Assembly: GCA_943788825.1 (NCBI GenBank) | Contig: CALSRT010000009.1 | Location: forward strand, 84,678 to 148,677 | Reading direction: 5' to 3' | Length of the DNA stretch: 64,000 nt | Origin: UBA4582 sp002389265 | GTDB taxonomy: Bacteria > Pseudomonadota > Gammaproteobacteria > Pseudomonadales > Azotimanducaceae | Part shown: piece by piece, positions 26,896 through 35,143 of the stretch | Numbering within the stretch: the stretch's first letter is position 1 | How the letters are laid out: each line of letters begins with the position of its first letter | Made by a program: the position numbers and the translations under genes | Notes under the pieces: generated by a model | What the model saw: only the letters and a program-made list of their open reading frames with translations | What the model was told of the DNA's origin: nothing | The model's database searches: none

Positions 26896-29585
26896 GGTGT
26901 CGCCTGCTGGACATGCTGATCCAGTTCTTCGCAGATTCGTTGTTGTAAAATGTCGCATGCTATTGGGTCAATAATCGCGTTGTTTTGCCTGTCTGCTATA
27001 AAGAAAATATCTTCGACTCGCTCGCCGAGAGTGGTAATTTTAGCGCTGTTGAGGCTGATATCCAGCTCGACGAAAATGTTGGCGATAATGGCTAGCAGCC
27101 CGGGTCGGTCGGGGGCGACTACTTCGAGAATCGTTTGGTTATTGCTCTCGTCCTGGTTGATTCTTACCTGGGTTTTCAATGAGAACTGCTTCAACAGTCG
27201 CGGTGTGCGACGGTTAGTGTTGGGTTTAAATTCGCCTTGCTGCAGTAGATGTTCGCGCAAGGTTTTTTTGATTCTATCGAGTCGATTTTTTTGCTCGCCG
27301 ATCGCTCTGCCATGTTCGTCAAGCACCACGAAAGTGTCGAAAATTTGCCCGTCTTTGGAAGCCGCGATTCGAGCATCGACGATATTCAGTCCGAGTCGAT
27401 CGAAGGCTGTGACCGAGGCAACAAATAAAGACTCGTGCGCCGGGCCGTGGATAAAGATATGGGTTGCGCCTTCATCCAAGCGGTCGTTGCCATCATTACG
27501 AATCAAGATCAGTGGACCGCTGGCCGGATCATGTTCACTGATGGCGATCGTGTGCCAAGCAATATCACTGACTGATTCGCGGACAAAGTAGTCATCGTCA
27601 ACGCCGCCCCAGATAGACAGGATTGTCTCTCGGCTCAAGCCATGTTCCTGTAGGCGCTCGATCGCATGGTTCTGCGTTTCGCTGATGTATTCTTTGCGAT
27701 CTACTTGATTTTCGGGCCCCAGCCTCAGGGTTCGTTTAGTGTCGTTGTAGAGTTGGCGCATCAACGATGCACGCCAGCTGTTCCACAAGGTGGTGTTGGT
27801 GGCATTGATGTCTGCCACCGTCAGAGCATAGAGATAATCTAGTCGAACTTGATCTTGCACCAGCAGCGCAAATTCCTGAATGACTTCAGGGTCAGAGAGA
27901 TCCTTACGCTGCGCGGTGGTAGACATGGTCAGATGGTTTTTGACGAGCCAGCAAACAAGGTTGGTGTCCCAAGTGCCAAGTCCATGGCGCTCACAGAAGC
28001 TTGTCGCGACCTGAACACCCAGCTCAGAGTGATCTCCGCCCCGACCCTTGGCGATGTCGTGATACAGACCGGCGATGTACAACAGTTCGATTTTTGGCAG
28101 GCGCGGGTGAATGTGTGCGGCGATTGGAAACATTTGCTCCTGGTTTTTGTAGCGGAAACGGCGCATGTTCCGCACCACTTGCAACGTATGGGCATCGACG
28201 GTGTAGACGTGAAACAGATCGAATTGCATCAGGCCAATGACGCGGCCAAATTCTGGCAGATAGGCCCCTAAAATGCCGTACCGTTCCATGCGCCGCAGTT
28301 GTGTGAACAGATGTTCAGAGGACCGCAGCAGATCAAGAAACAGCCGAGTGACCTTTGGGTCATGGCGAAATGCATCATCAATACGGAACAGGTTGCTGGT
28401 CAGCAGGCGAATGGTAGAGGCGCGCACGCCCTCGATACTCGCGTCATTGGCGATGATGACGAACATTTCCATCAGAGCGGCGGGTTCTTCGGCAAACACC
28501 GCTTCATGAGTGACTTCGATATGGTGGTTGAATATCTGGAAGCGCTCATTGACCGGAGTGATTTTCGCGCGCTCCTTTGAGCGAACGATCTCTTCGTCAA
28601 AGTGTTGCAGCAAAAGCTCGTTGGTGGCTCGAATCTCCATCGCAGCCCGATAGTAGGTCTGCATGAATTGTTCGACGGCGAGTTGGTCTTGGTCTTTATA
28701 GCCGAGGATTTCAGCGAGTTGGCGCTGGTAGTCGAACAATAATCTATCATCCATGCGGTCGGCAATCAGGTGTAGACCATAACGGATTTTCCAGAGTAGC
28801 CGACGGCCACGGGTCAGAATCTCACTCTCGGCTTGAGTCAGAAATTGGCGCTCTACCAGATCGGCAAATGTCGCAGCACCGTACTTGCGCTTGGCTATCC
28901 ACATCACTGTGTGGATGTCGCGGAGACCGCCGGGAGAAGTCTTAACATTCGGCTCAAGGCTGTACTCGGTATGTTCTGACTTTCGATGGCGCTCTTCTTG
29001 CTCGGCGCGTTTAGCGGCATAGAATTTTTTCGGCGGCCAGATTTTCTCGGCGCGAATGGCATGGAACATCATGTCCCGCAGTGTATCGTCACCGACGATA
29101 GTCCTGGCTTCCATCAGTGCCGTGATGATCGTGACGTCACGGGCTGCCTGGCTACGGCACTCACTGATGGAACGCACGCTATGGCCGACTTCCAGGCCAA
29201 TGTCCCAAAGTAAAGTCAGGAAGCTTTGAATATTACTGGCGTGCCTTTCATAATTGCCACGCTCTAGCAGTATCAATAGGTCGATGTCAGAGTGCGGGTG
29301 GAGTTCGCCTCGTCCATAGCCACCAACTGCTACCAGGGAGACCCTGTGTTTACGCCAGCTTGAGAGGTTTTCATGCCAGTCAAAGCGATGCCAGGCGAGT
29401 TGCAACAGCTGGTCCATGAAATGCGCCCGATCGTGAACGAGGCGCTCAATGTCCTCGTGGGCATAGAAGCGTTTAGTGAGATCAGTGTTGCAGTCTTGCA
29501 GTGCCTGTTTGAACAGAGGTATAGCGCGTTTCGTGCCTTCCAGGTCGGTGCCAAGCTGCTCAATCAATGCGTCGATGGCTGGCAC
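26892..29585 (-). CDS. glnD: Bifunctional uridylyltransferase/uridylyl-removing enzyme GlnD
   Basis: Nitrogen sensor that uridylylates PII protein when glutamine is low and removes UMP when it is high. The nucleotidyltransferase site GGYGRGELHPHSDIDLLIL lies near residues 88-106. The HD hydrolase motif LYHDIAKGRGGDHSELG is near the middle. Two C-terminal ACT domains bind glutamine (HIFIHGPAHESLFVASV and LEVVAPDRPGLLAI). Length 897 is normal. The GTG start overlaps the map stop as TAGTG, and the stop overlaps dapC, so map-glnD-dapC form one tight operon. Confidence 0.97.
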   Translation of the reverse strand: MPAIDALIEQLGTDLEGTKRAIPLFKQALQDCNTDLTKRFYAHEDIERLVHDRAHFMDQLLQLAWHRFDWHENLSSWRKHRVSLVAVGGYGRGELHPHSDIDLLILLERGNYERHASNIQSFLTLLWDIGLEVGHSVRSISECRSQAARDVTIITALMEARTIVGDDTLRDMMFHAIRAEKIWPPKKFYAAKRAEQEERHRKSEHTEYSLEPNVKTSPGGLRDIHTVMWIAKRKYGAATFADLVERQFLTQAESEILTRGRRLLWKIRYGLHLIADRMDDRLLFDYQRQLAEILGYKDQDQLAVEQFMQTYYRAAMEIRATNELLLQHFDEEIVRSKERAKITPVNERFQIFNHHIEVTHEAVFAEEPAALMEMFVIIANDASIEGVRASTIRLLTSNLFRIDDAFRHDPKVTRLFLDLLRSSEHLFTQLRRMERYGILGAYLPEFGRVIGLMQFDLFHVYTVDAHTLQVVRNMRRFRYKNQEQMFPIAAHIHPRLPKIELLYIAGLYHDIAKGRGGDHSELGVQVATSFCERHGLGTWDTNLVCWLVKNHLTMSTTAQRKDLSDPEVIQEFALLVQDQVRLDYLYALTVADINATNTTLWNSWRASLMRQLYNDTKRTLRLGPENQVDRKEYISETQNHAIERLQEHGLSRETILSIWGGVDDDYFVRESVSDIAWHTIAISEHDPASGPLILIRNDGNDRLDEGATHIFIHGPAHESLFVASVTAFDRLGLNIVDARIAASKDGQIFDTFVVLDEHGRAIGEQKNRLDRIKKTLREHLLQQGEFKPNTNRRTPRLLKQFSLKTQVRINQDESNNQTILEVVAPDRPGLLAIIANIFVELDISLNSAKITTLGERVEDIFFIADRQNNAIIDPIACDILQQRICEELDQHVQQATP

Positions 29586-30376
29586 TAGCTCGACGAACCC
29601 GACCGCTCGATAGTCTCGTCGCCGCGGTAAGTCAATATCTCATAGCCGGTGTCGGTCACCAGGATGGTATGTTCGAACTGGGCCGTCAACTTGTGGTCCT
29701 TGGTGACAACCGTCCAGTCATCGGGGAGCAGTTTTACCGCTGCTTTGCCGGCATTGATCATGGGTTCGATGGTGAATGTCATGCCGGCCTCGAGCACAAC
29801 ACCGGTGCCGGCCCGTCCGTAGTGCAAGACTTGGGGTTCGTCATGAAAAACTGTGCCAATGCCGTGGCCGCAATACTCTCGAACCACCGAAAAGCGATTG
29901 CGCTCTGCATGGACTTGAATCACGTGGCCTATATCACCCAGATGCGCGCCGGGTTTGACCTGAGCGATACCTTTATACAGGCACTCCTGGGTGACCTGGA
30001 TGAGTCGTTCTGCCAGAACACTGCCCTTACCAACGATAAATGTTTTGCTGGTATCGCCATGATAGGCGTCTTTCAGCAGCGTCACATCAATATTTATGAT
30101 ATCGCCGTTTTTAAGGATTTTTTCATCTGAGGGAATGCCATGGCAGACCACATGGTTGACCGATGTGCAGATTGACTTGGGGAATCCTCGATAGTTCAGC
30201 GGTGCCGGGATCGCGTGTTGCACGTTGACCGTATAGTCGTGGCAGATACGGTCCAGGTCACCAGTGGATACCCCAGGCTTAATATGTGCTTCGATCATCT
30301 CAAGTTGTTCGGCCGCTAGTGCGCCGACAGCACGCATCTTGGTGATTTCTTCGGGCGTTTTTAGATTAATAGGCAT
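29585..30376 (-). CDS. map: Methionine aminopeptidase type I
   Basis: Removes the initiator Met from new proteins. All five metal ligands are visible: Asp in IINIDVTLLKD, Asp in YHGDTSKTF, His in YCGHGIGTVFHDEP, Glu in TFTIEPM and Glu in QFEHT. Length 263 matches the bacterial type I enzyme. It is transcribed away from rpsB, the conserved map/rpsB divergent arrangement of gammaproteobacteria, and starts the map-glnD-dapC group. Confidence 0.97.
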   Translation of the reverse strand: MPINLKTPEEITKMRAVGALAAEQLEMIEAHIKPGVSTGDLDRICHDYTVNVQHAIPAPLNYRGFPKSICTSVNHVVCHGIPSDEKILKNGDIINIDVTLLKDAYHGDTSKTFIVGKGSVLAERLIQVTQECLYKGIAQVKPGAHLGDIGHVIQVHAERNRFSVVREYCGHGIGTVFHDEPQVLHYGRAGTGVVLEAGMTFTIEPMINAGKAAVKLLPDDWTVVTKDHKLTAQFEHTILVTDTGYEILTYRGDETIERSGSSS

Positions 30377-30675
30377 AAAACGTAGAGTGTCCGAGTCAGT
30401 ATTTGGGTTCGTGTTTTCAGTCGCTGCCAGCAGGGGTGAATCGTCTGCTTGCCAGCCTGAATAAAATTAATGGCGTACTATAGCAGATTCGTGAAGCACT
30501 GATTAAGGGCTATTTCGACCCGGACGATGTCAGCGCTTATTTCAACCTTGCACCTGTGCTGGATCTCCCCGCCTTTCGAAAGCTTGCCCCGCCTTGCCCT
30601 TGCTTCTGCGGCCCGCCGATAGCGGCTGAGGGGAGAGATTCCGGTGATGTTTTTTGGGCTAAAATGGCCCGCTGA
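30377..30675. other. Divergent map/rpsB intergenic region, no gene found
   Basis: Roughly 300 bases between the map start and the rpsB promoter. A plus-strand frame from about 30485 to 30675 stays open for some 60 codons but has no proper start codon and no recognised similarity. Promoter elements for map must lie here on the minus strand, but none is clear. Confidence 0.5.
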
Positions 30676-30704
30676 TTGGCTTTGTGGCGAGAATATGGTA
30701 TAAA
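30676..30704 (+). promoter_or_regulatory. Sigma-70 promoter of the rpsB-tsf operon
   Basis: TTGGCT (-35) and TATAAA (-10) are separated by exactly 17 bases, with a G/C-rich stretch (GCGCGCC) right behind the -10, as in stringently controlled ribosomal promoters. It would produce a leader of about 180 bases before rpsB. Confidence 0.65.
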
Positions 30705-30795
30705 GCGCGCCGGTCCGGGAAACGGGTCGAAGTGTGAATTAAACAAGAAGATAAACAAGAACTTAAACCAAAAAATTCTCACATGTACCGTCACA

Positions 30796-30890
30796 TAGTT
30801 CGGGTGCTTGACATACGGATGAATAATCCGGATCGATAAGTTGGACTATGGGGTATATGGAGGCTTAACCCGAACTACAATGAGGTATTT
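30796..30890 (+). ncRNA. t44-type (S2 leader) regulatory RNA in the rpsB 5' UTR
   Basis: TAGTTCGGGT at 30796-30805 and ACCCGAACTA at 30868-30877 form a perfect 10-bp closing stem around 62 bases, ending just before the ribosome-binding site and ATG of rpsB. A smaller CGGAT/ATCCG hairpin lies inside. The known t44 (tff) RNA of E. coli occupies the same map-rpsB position and mediates repression by free S2. Location and layout support the same role here: S2 bound to the stem would hide the start site. The inner fold was not computed. Confidence 0.7.
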
Positions 30891-31718
30891 ATGTCAAACG
30901 TATCCATGCGTGAACTGCTGGAGGCCGGCGCTCACTTCGGTCACCAAACCCGTTACTGGAATCCCAAGATGCGCGAGTATATCTTCGGTGCCCGGAACAA
31001 CATCCATATCATCAACCTGGAGCAAACCGTTCCCGCGTTGAACCAAGCCATGACTTATGTCCGCAACACAACCTCAAAGCGCAATAAGGTGCTGTTTGTC
31101 GGCACCAAGCGCAGCGCTAGCAAGATTGTCAAAGAGCAGGCCGAGCGATGTGGTATGCCTTATGTCGACAAGCGCTGGTTAGGCGGCATGCTGACTAACT
31201 TCAAGACGATTCGACAGTCAATTAAGCGTCTCCATGACCTCGAAATTCAGGCCGGCGATGGCACATTCGAGAAGCTGACTAAGAAAGAAGCACTGTCTCG
31301 TAAGCGTGACCTGGACAAGCTTGAAGTCAGCCTGGGTGGTATCAAGGACATGGGTGGATTGCCCGATATCATTTTTGTGGTTGATGTTGATCATGAGCGG
31401 ATTGCTATTACAGAAGCCAACAAGCTGGGTATCCCCGTTGTCGGTATCGTTGATACCAACAGCAACCCTGATGGGGTGGATTATGTGATTCCCGGTAACG
31501 ATGACGCGATTCGTTCCGTACGGATGTTTGTTCAAGCGATCGCCGACGCGGCAATAGAGGGCGTCGAGCAGTTCCAGGGCCCCACCAAGGTTGAAGAGTT
31601 CGCCGAAGTTAGTGAGCCAGCTGTCGTTGAAGCTGCCGCTGTCGAGCCAGCCGCTGAGCCAGCTGTAGCAGAGCCAGCAGCTGTTGAAGCTGCCAGCGAA
31701 GAAGTGCCAAAGGTCTAG
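30891..31718 (+). CDS. rpsB: 30S ribosomal protein S2
   Basis: Ribosomal protein S2 binds the small subunit between head and body and is needed for S1 docking. The start MRELLEAGAHFGHQTRYWNP is diagnostic. At 275 residues it is about 30 longer than E. coli S2. The extra C terminus is an Ala/Glu/Pro/Val-rich tail (repeated EPAA, AVEAA types) encoded by near-repeats of GAGCCAGC and GTTGAAGCTGCC, and looks disordered. It is preceded by the t44-type leader and followed by tsf. Confidence 0.98.
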   Translation: MSNVSMRELLEAGAHFGHQTRYWNPKMREYIFGARNNIHIINLEQTVPALNQAMTYVRNTTSKRNKVLFVGTKRSASKIVKEQAERCGMPYVDKRWLGGMLTNFKTIRQSIKRLHDLEIQAGDGTFEKLTKKEALSRKRDLDKLEVSLGGIKDMGGLPDIIFVVDVDHERIAITEANKLGIPVVGIVDTNSNPDGVDYVIPGNDDAIRSVRMFVQAIADAAIEGVEQFQGPTKVEEFAEVSEPAVVEAAAVEPAAEPAVAEPAAVEAASEEVPKV

Positions 31719-31726
31719 TTGACGAG

Positions 31727-31750
31727 TCGATCGGCGCGAGCGCCGGTCGA
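31727..31750 (+). terminator. Attenuator-like hairpin between rpsB and tsf
   Basis: TCGATCGGCG pairs with CGCCGGTCGA around a CGAG loop (10 bp with one G-T wobble). There is no T run behind it, so it would act as a partial attenuator, transcript stabiliser or processing site rather than a full terminator. E. coli also has a hairpin between these two genes. Confidence 0.55.
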
Positions 31751-31865
31751 TGTTGGTTCAACCCTTTGCGTTTCATGCAAGTAAACGTCTTGCGAACAAC
31801 TGTTTTCGGGCATTCCGAAGCGTTCGCGCAGACCAGACTATGACATTCAAGAATGAGGTGAAAAG

Positions 31866-32723
31866 ATGGCTGCAATCACAGCATCGATGGTCAAAGATTT
31901 AAGAGAGCGTACCGGTCTTGGTATGATGGATTGTAAAAAAGCCTTGGTCGAAGCGGACGGCGACGCGGAATTGGCGATTGAAAACCTGCGCAAGTCCAGT
32001 GGTATGAAAGCGGCGAAAAAAGCCGGCCGAACGGCTGCTGACGGGGCTATTGGTTCCAAAGTTGAGAACGGTCTGGGTGTTATGGTCGAAGTCAATTGCG
32101 AGACTGATTTTGCGGCCAAGGACGACAACTTTAAAAATTTTGTACAGATAGTCACAGATCAAATTTTCGCCGCCAAATCCGCTGATCTCCAAGCGCTGAA
32201 TGATGCCGGCATGGAAAAAGTTCGCGAAGAGCTGGTGCAGAAAATCGGTGAGAATGTATCTATTCGCCGTGCAGCCGTGCTGGAAGGTAATATTACCCAT
32301 TATATTCATGGCACCGGCAAGATAGGCGTCATGGTGATTCTTGAAGGTGGAGACGAGGAACTGGGCAAGGATATCGCCATGCATATCGCCGCTGCTGATC
32401 CTCAGCCACTGTATACGCACACGAGTGAAGTGCCTGCTGACCTTATTGCTAAGGAGCGCGAGATCTATGTCGCTCAGGCTGCAGAAAGTGGTAAGCCTGC
32501 AGAAATTGTTGAGAAAATGGTTGAAGGCCGAGTGCGCAAGTTCCTGGCGGAAATCAGCTTGGTGGAGCAGCCCTTCATTAAAAATCCAGATATGAAGATC
32601 GGTGCCCTGCTGAAGCAAGCCGGTGCAACGGTTGTTCAGTTCGTACGATATCAGGTGGGTGAAGGTATCGAAGTAGAGCATGTTGATTTTGCGACGGAAG
32701 TTGCGAGTACGATGGGCCAATAG
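31866..32723 (+). CDS. tsf: Elongation factor Ts
   Basis: Guanine-nucleotide exchange factor for EF-Tu. The N-terminal domain begins ITASMVKDLRERTGLGMMDC with the TDF-containing core motif ETDFAAKDDNF further on. Length 285 is normal. It has its own GAGGTGA ribosome-binding site. The rpsB-tsf-pyrH-frr order is conserved. Confidence 0.98.
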   Translation: MAAITASMVKDLRERTGLGMMDCKKALVEADGDAELAIENLRKSSGMKAAKKAGRTAADGAIGSKVENGLGVMVEVNCETDFAAKDDNFKNFVQIVTDQIFAAKSADLQALNDAGMEKVREELVQKIGENVSIRRAAVLEGNITHYIHGTGKIGVMVILEGGDEELGKDIAMHIAAADPQPLYTHTSEVPADLIAKEREIYVAQAAESGKPAEIVEKMVEGRVRKFLAEISLVEQPFIKNPDMKIGALLKQAGATVVQFVRYQVGEGIEVEHVDFATEVASTMGQ

Positions 32724-32805
32724 ATAGCCTTTGAGGCGGAACCGTCGAGTCATCGGTGGTACTGCCTCTGCCTCGCCTAAAATTCAAGGTCAAAATGGAG
32801 CTGTA

Positions 32806-33525
32806 ATGCCAAATAAAGCGACACCGAAATACCAACGGATACTGCTTAAACTCAGCGGCGAAGCCCTTGGTTTAGAGGGTGTTGGCATTGATCCCAAGGT
32901 GCTGGATCGAACTGCCCTGGAAATTGGTCAGTTAATCGGGATTGGTGTCCAGGTCGGTTTAGTGGTGGGTGGCGGTAATCTGTTTCGTGGTGCCCAATTA
33001 AGTGCGGCGGGCCTGGACCGGGTCACTGGCGATCACATGGGCATGTTGGCGACGGTGATGAACGCGCTCGCCATGCGAGATGCGCTGGAGCGCTCGAATA
33101 TCAAAACGGTGGTCATGTCCGCCATCCCCATGAGCGGTATCGTGGCTCACTATGACCGGCGCCTGGCAATTCGCCACCTGGTGCAGGGCGACGTGGTGAT
33201 CTTCGCTGCCGGCACAGGCAATCCTTTTTTTACCACAGATACCGCTGCTTGCTTGCGCGGCATTGAAATTGATGCGGATATCGTGCTGAAAGCCACCAAA
33301 GTCGACGGTGTTTATAGTGCGGATCCGATGAAGGATCCGACGGCGACGCGGTATGATAGGCTCACCTACGACGAGGTGTTAGAAAAGCAGCTAGAGGTCA
33401 TGGATCTCACAGCGATCTGCCTCGCGCGGGATCAGAATATGCCGCTTCGAGTGTTTGCCATGGAGCAGAGCGGGGCGTTGCGGAACGCCATTGTGGGCGA
33501 AGGTGAAGGCACCTTAATCGAATAA
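32806..33525 (+). CDS. pyrH: UMP kinase
   Basis: Phosphorylates UMP to UDP in pyrimidine synthesis; the hexamer is activated by GTP. Signature YQRILLKLSGEAL at the N terminus, GGGNLFRGAQL for nucleotide binding and TGNPFFTTDTAA are visible. The ATG at 32806 gives 239 residues, close to E. coli PyrH; frames reaching further upstream lack similarity. The stop codon lies in the first copy of a 14-bp tandem repeat. Confidence 0.96.
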   Translation: MPNKATPKYQRILLKLSGEALGLEGVGIDPKVLDRTALEIGQLIGIGVQVGLVVGGGNLFRGAQLSAAGLDRVTGDHMGMLATVMNALAMRDALERSNIKTVVMSAIPMSGIVAHYDRRLAIRHLVQGDVVIFAAGTGNPFFTTDTAACLRGIEIDADIVLKATKVDGVYSADPMKDPTATRYDRLTYDEVLEKQLEVMDLTAICLARDQNMPLRVFAMEQSGALRNAIVGEGEGTLIE

Positions 33526-33578
33526 AGCTGATCGAATAAAGCTGATCGAATAAAGCTGATCGAATAAAGCTGATCGAA
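33517..33578 (+). repeat. 14-bp tandem repeat spanning the pyrH stop codon
   Basis: The unit ATCGAATAAAGCTG occurs four times in perfect tandem, then a partial fifth (ATCGAA). The first copy encodes the last residues of PyrH and its TAA. Each further copy adds another TAA, so the end of the gene has been copied downstream without changing the protein. It fills part of the pyrH-frr spacer. Confidence 0.95.
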
Positions 33579-33645
33579 GACCGTTACTGGCGAAGTAATA
33601 GGACTAATTTCAAGAAAGTTTAGCAGACTTAAAAGAGGAATCGAC

Positions 33646-34203
33646 GTGCTGGAAGAAGTGAAGCAAGACGCGCAGCTACGAATGGATAAGTCCCTGGCAG
33701 CCCTGAGTAACGCGTTTACCCGTTTGCGCACTGGGCGAGCTCACCCTGGGTTGCTTGATGGCATCACTATCGATTACTACGGGACGCCGACGCCACTGAA
33801 CCAGATCGCCAATATTAGTGTCGAGGATAATCGCACTTTGGCGGTTACCCCTTGGGAAAAGCCGATGATCCCGGTAGTCGAGAAGGCCATCTTAAAGTCA
33901 GACCTGGGTCTGAATCCGGCCACCAGTGGTGACAAAATTAGGTTGCCAATGCCGCCGCTGACCGAAGAGAATCGCCGTGACCTAACTAAAGTCGCGAAGA
34001 ATGAGGCAGAAAATTCCCGAATCTCCATTCGAAACATTCGTCGTGATGCCAACGCGCAGCTCAAAGAGTTGCTAAAAGATAAGGACATTACTGAGGATGA
34101 AGCTCGCCGCGGTGAAGAGTTAATTCAGAAGTTGACCGACGAGAAAATCAAGGAAGTTGACTCATCCCTGGAAGCCAAAGAAAGAGATTTAATGGCGATC
34201 TAA
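33646..34203 (+). CDS. frr: Ribosome recycling factor
   Basis: Splits post-termination ribosomes together with EF-G. The 185-residue length, the central VTPWEKPMI and RLPMPPLTEENRRDL motifs and the long helical C-terminal segment are family hallmarks. The start is GTG or a close alternative after GAGGAATCGAC. uppS, which often follows frr, is absent; cdsA comes next after about 110 bases. Confidence 0.97.
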   Translation: MLEEVKQDAQLRMDKSLAALSNAFTRLRTGRAHPGLLDGITIDYYGTPTPLNQIANISVEDNRTLAVTPWEKPMIPVVEKAILKSDLGLNPATSGDKIRLPMPPLTEENRRDLTKVAKNEAENSRISIRNIRRDANAQLKELLKDKDITEDEARRGEELIQKLTDEKIKEVDSSLEAKERDLMAI

Positions 34204-34315
34204 GCCAAGGCATTTGAAGTCTCTGTTGGATTTTCTCCCAAAGAGCTTCGTTCCAATTCCATCGGCTGACTGTGAGTGATTCTGTGCGGATAGTGCGAAA
34301 AAATGAGGTTCATTC

Positions 34316-35143
34316 ATGCTAAAGCAGCGAATAATCACCGCACTCATCCTGGCTCCAATCGTTATCGCTTGTGTGTTTTTTCTGCCTCCTGCGGGTTTCT
34401 CCGTGTTTCTCATTGGCGCCCTGACCGTTGGCGGCTGGGAATGGGCGAATCTGGCTCATTATGATGGCTGGCAGCGCTACCTCTATGCTTTGGCCATCGC
34501 GCTGTTGCTCGTTGCTGTGTCTTTTCTCATTAAGGACTCCGCGTCCTGGGCCCTGGCTATTCTCTTGATCGCTGGACTCTGGTGGGTGCTGGCGTTGTTT
34601 CTGGTGATCGACTATCCGCGGAGTCAACGCTATTGGTCTTCGAGTTGGGTGCTGACGTTGTTGGGCCCGATCATGTTAGTGCCGGGGTATGTCGGGCTGA
34701 TGCAACTCAAACTAACGAATGATGGTCATTTTTTGATCCTGCTATTGTTTTTCCTCATCTGGGGTGCAGATATCGGCGCTTACTTTACCGGTCGGCGTTG
34801 GGGCGATAAAAAACTCGCGCCGGCAGTCAGTCCTGGGAAGTCCTGGGCCGGTTTCTATGGCGGTGTGACGCTGGCGACCCTGATCACTATTGCGATGTGT
34901 CTTTGGCTGGGTAAGCCGGTGATGTTGTCAGCTGCAGGTCTTGTGTTCCTGTTGGGCTGTGTCCTGGTGGTCCTGTTTTCCGTGCTGGGCGACCTTACTG
35001 AGAGCATGTTCAAACGTCAGCGGGGGATCAAAGATTCCAGCCAACTGCTGCCAGGACACGGTGGTGTGCTTGATCGAGTTGACAGCTTACTGGCAGGGGC
35101 GCCGATTTTTGCGTTATTCGTCCTGCTGTTCGATTGGCAATGA
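34316..35143 (+). CDS. cdsA: Phosphatidate cytidylyltransferase
   Basis: Integral membrane enzyme that makes CDP-diacylglycerol from phosphatidic acid and CTP. About eight hydrophobic helices and the C-terminal CDS signature (SVLGDLTESMFKRQRGIKDS followed by LPGHGGVLDRVDSL) are clear. Length 275 is typical. Its stop overlaps the dxr start (ATGA). Confidence 0.96.
   Translation: MLKQRIITALILAPIVIACVFFLPPAGFSVFLIGALTVGGWEWANLAHYDGWQRYLYALAIALLLVAVSFLIKDSASWALAILLIAGLWWVLALFLVIDYPRSQRYWSSSWVLTLLGPIMLVPGYVGLMQLKLTNDGHFLILLLFFLIWGADIGAYFTGRRWGDKKLAPAVSPGKSWAGFYGGVTLATLITIAMCLWLGKPVMLSAAGLVFLLGCVLVVLFSVLGDLTESMFKRQRGIKDSSQLLPGHGGVLDRVDSLLAGAPIFALFVLLFDWQ

Noticed and set aside
26896..26958. Longer dapC starting upstream inside glnD
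   Set aside because: The ATG overlapping the glnD stop starts the conserved sequence and fits translational coupling.
30485..30675. Open plus-strand frame of about 60 codons between map and rpsB
   Set aside because: Lacks a usable start codon and similarity; may be chance in a GC-rich spacer.
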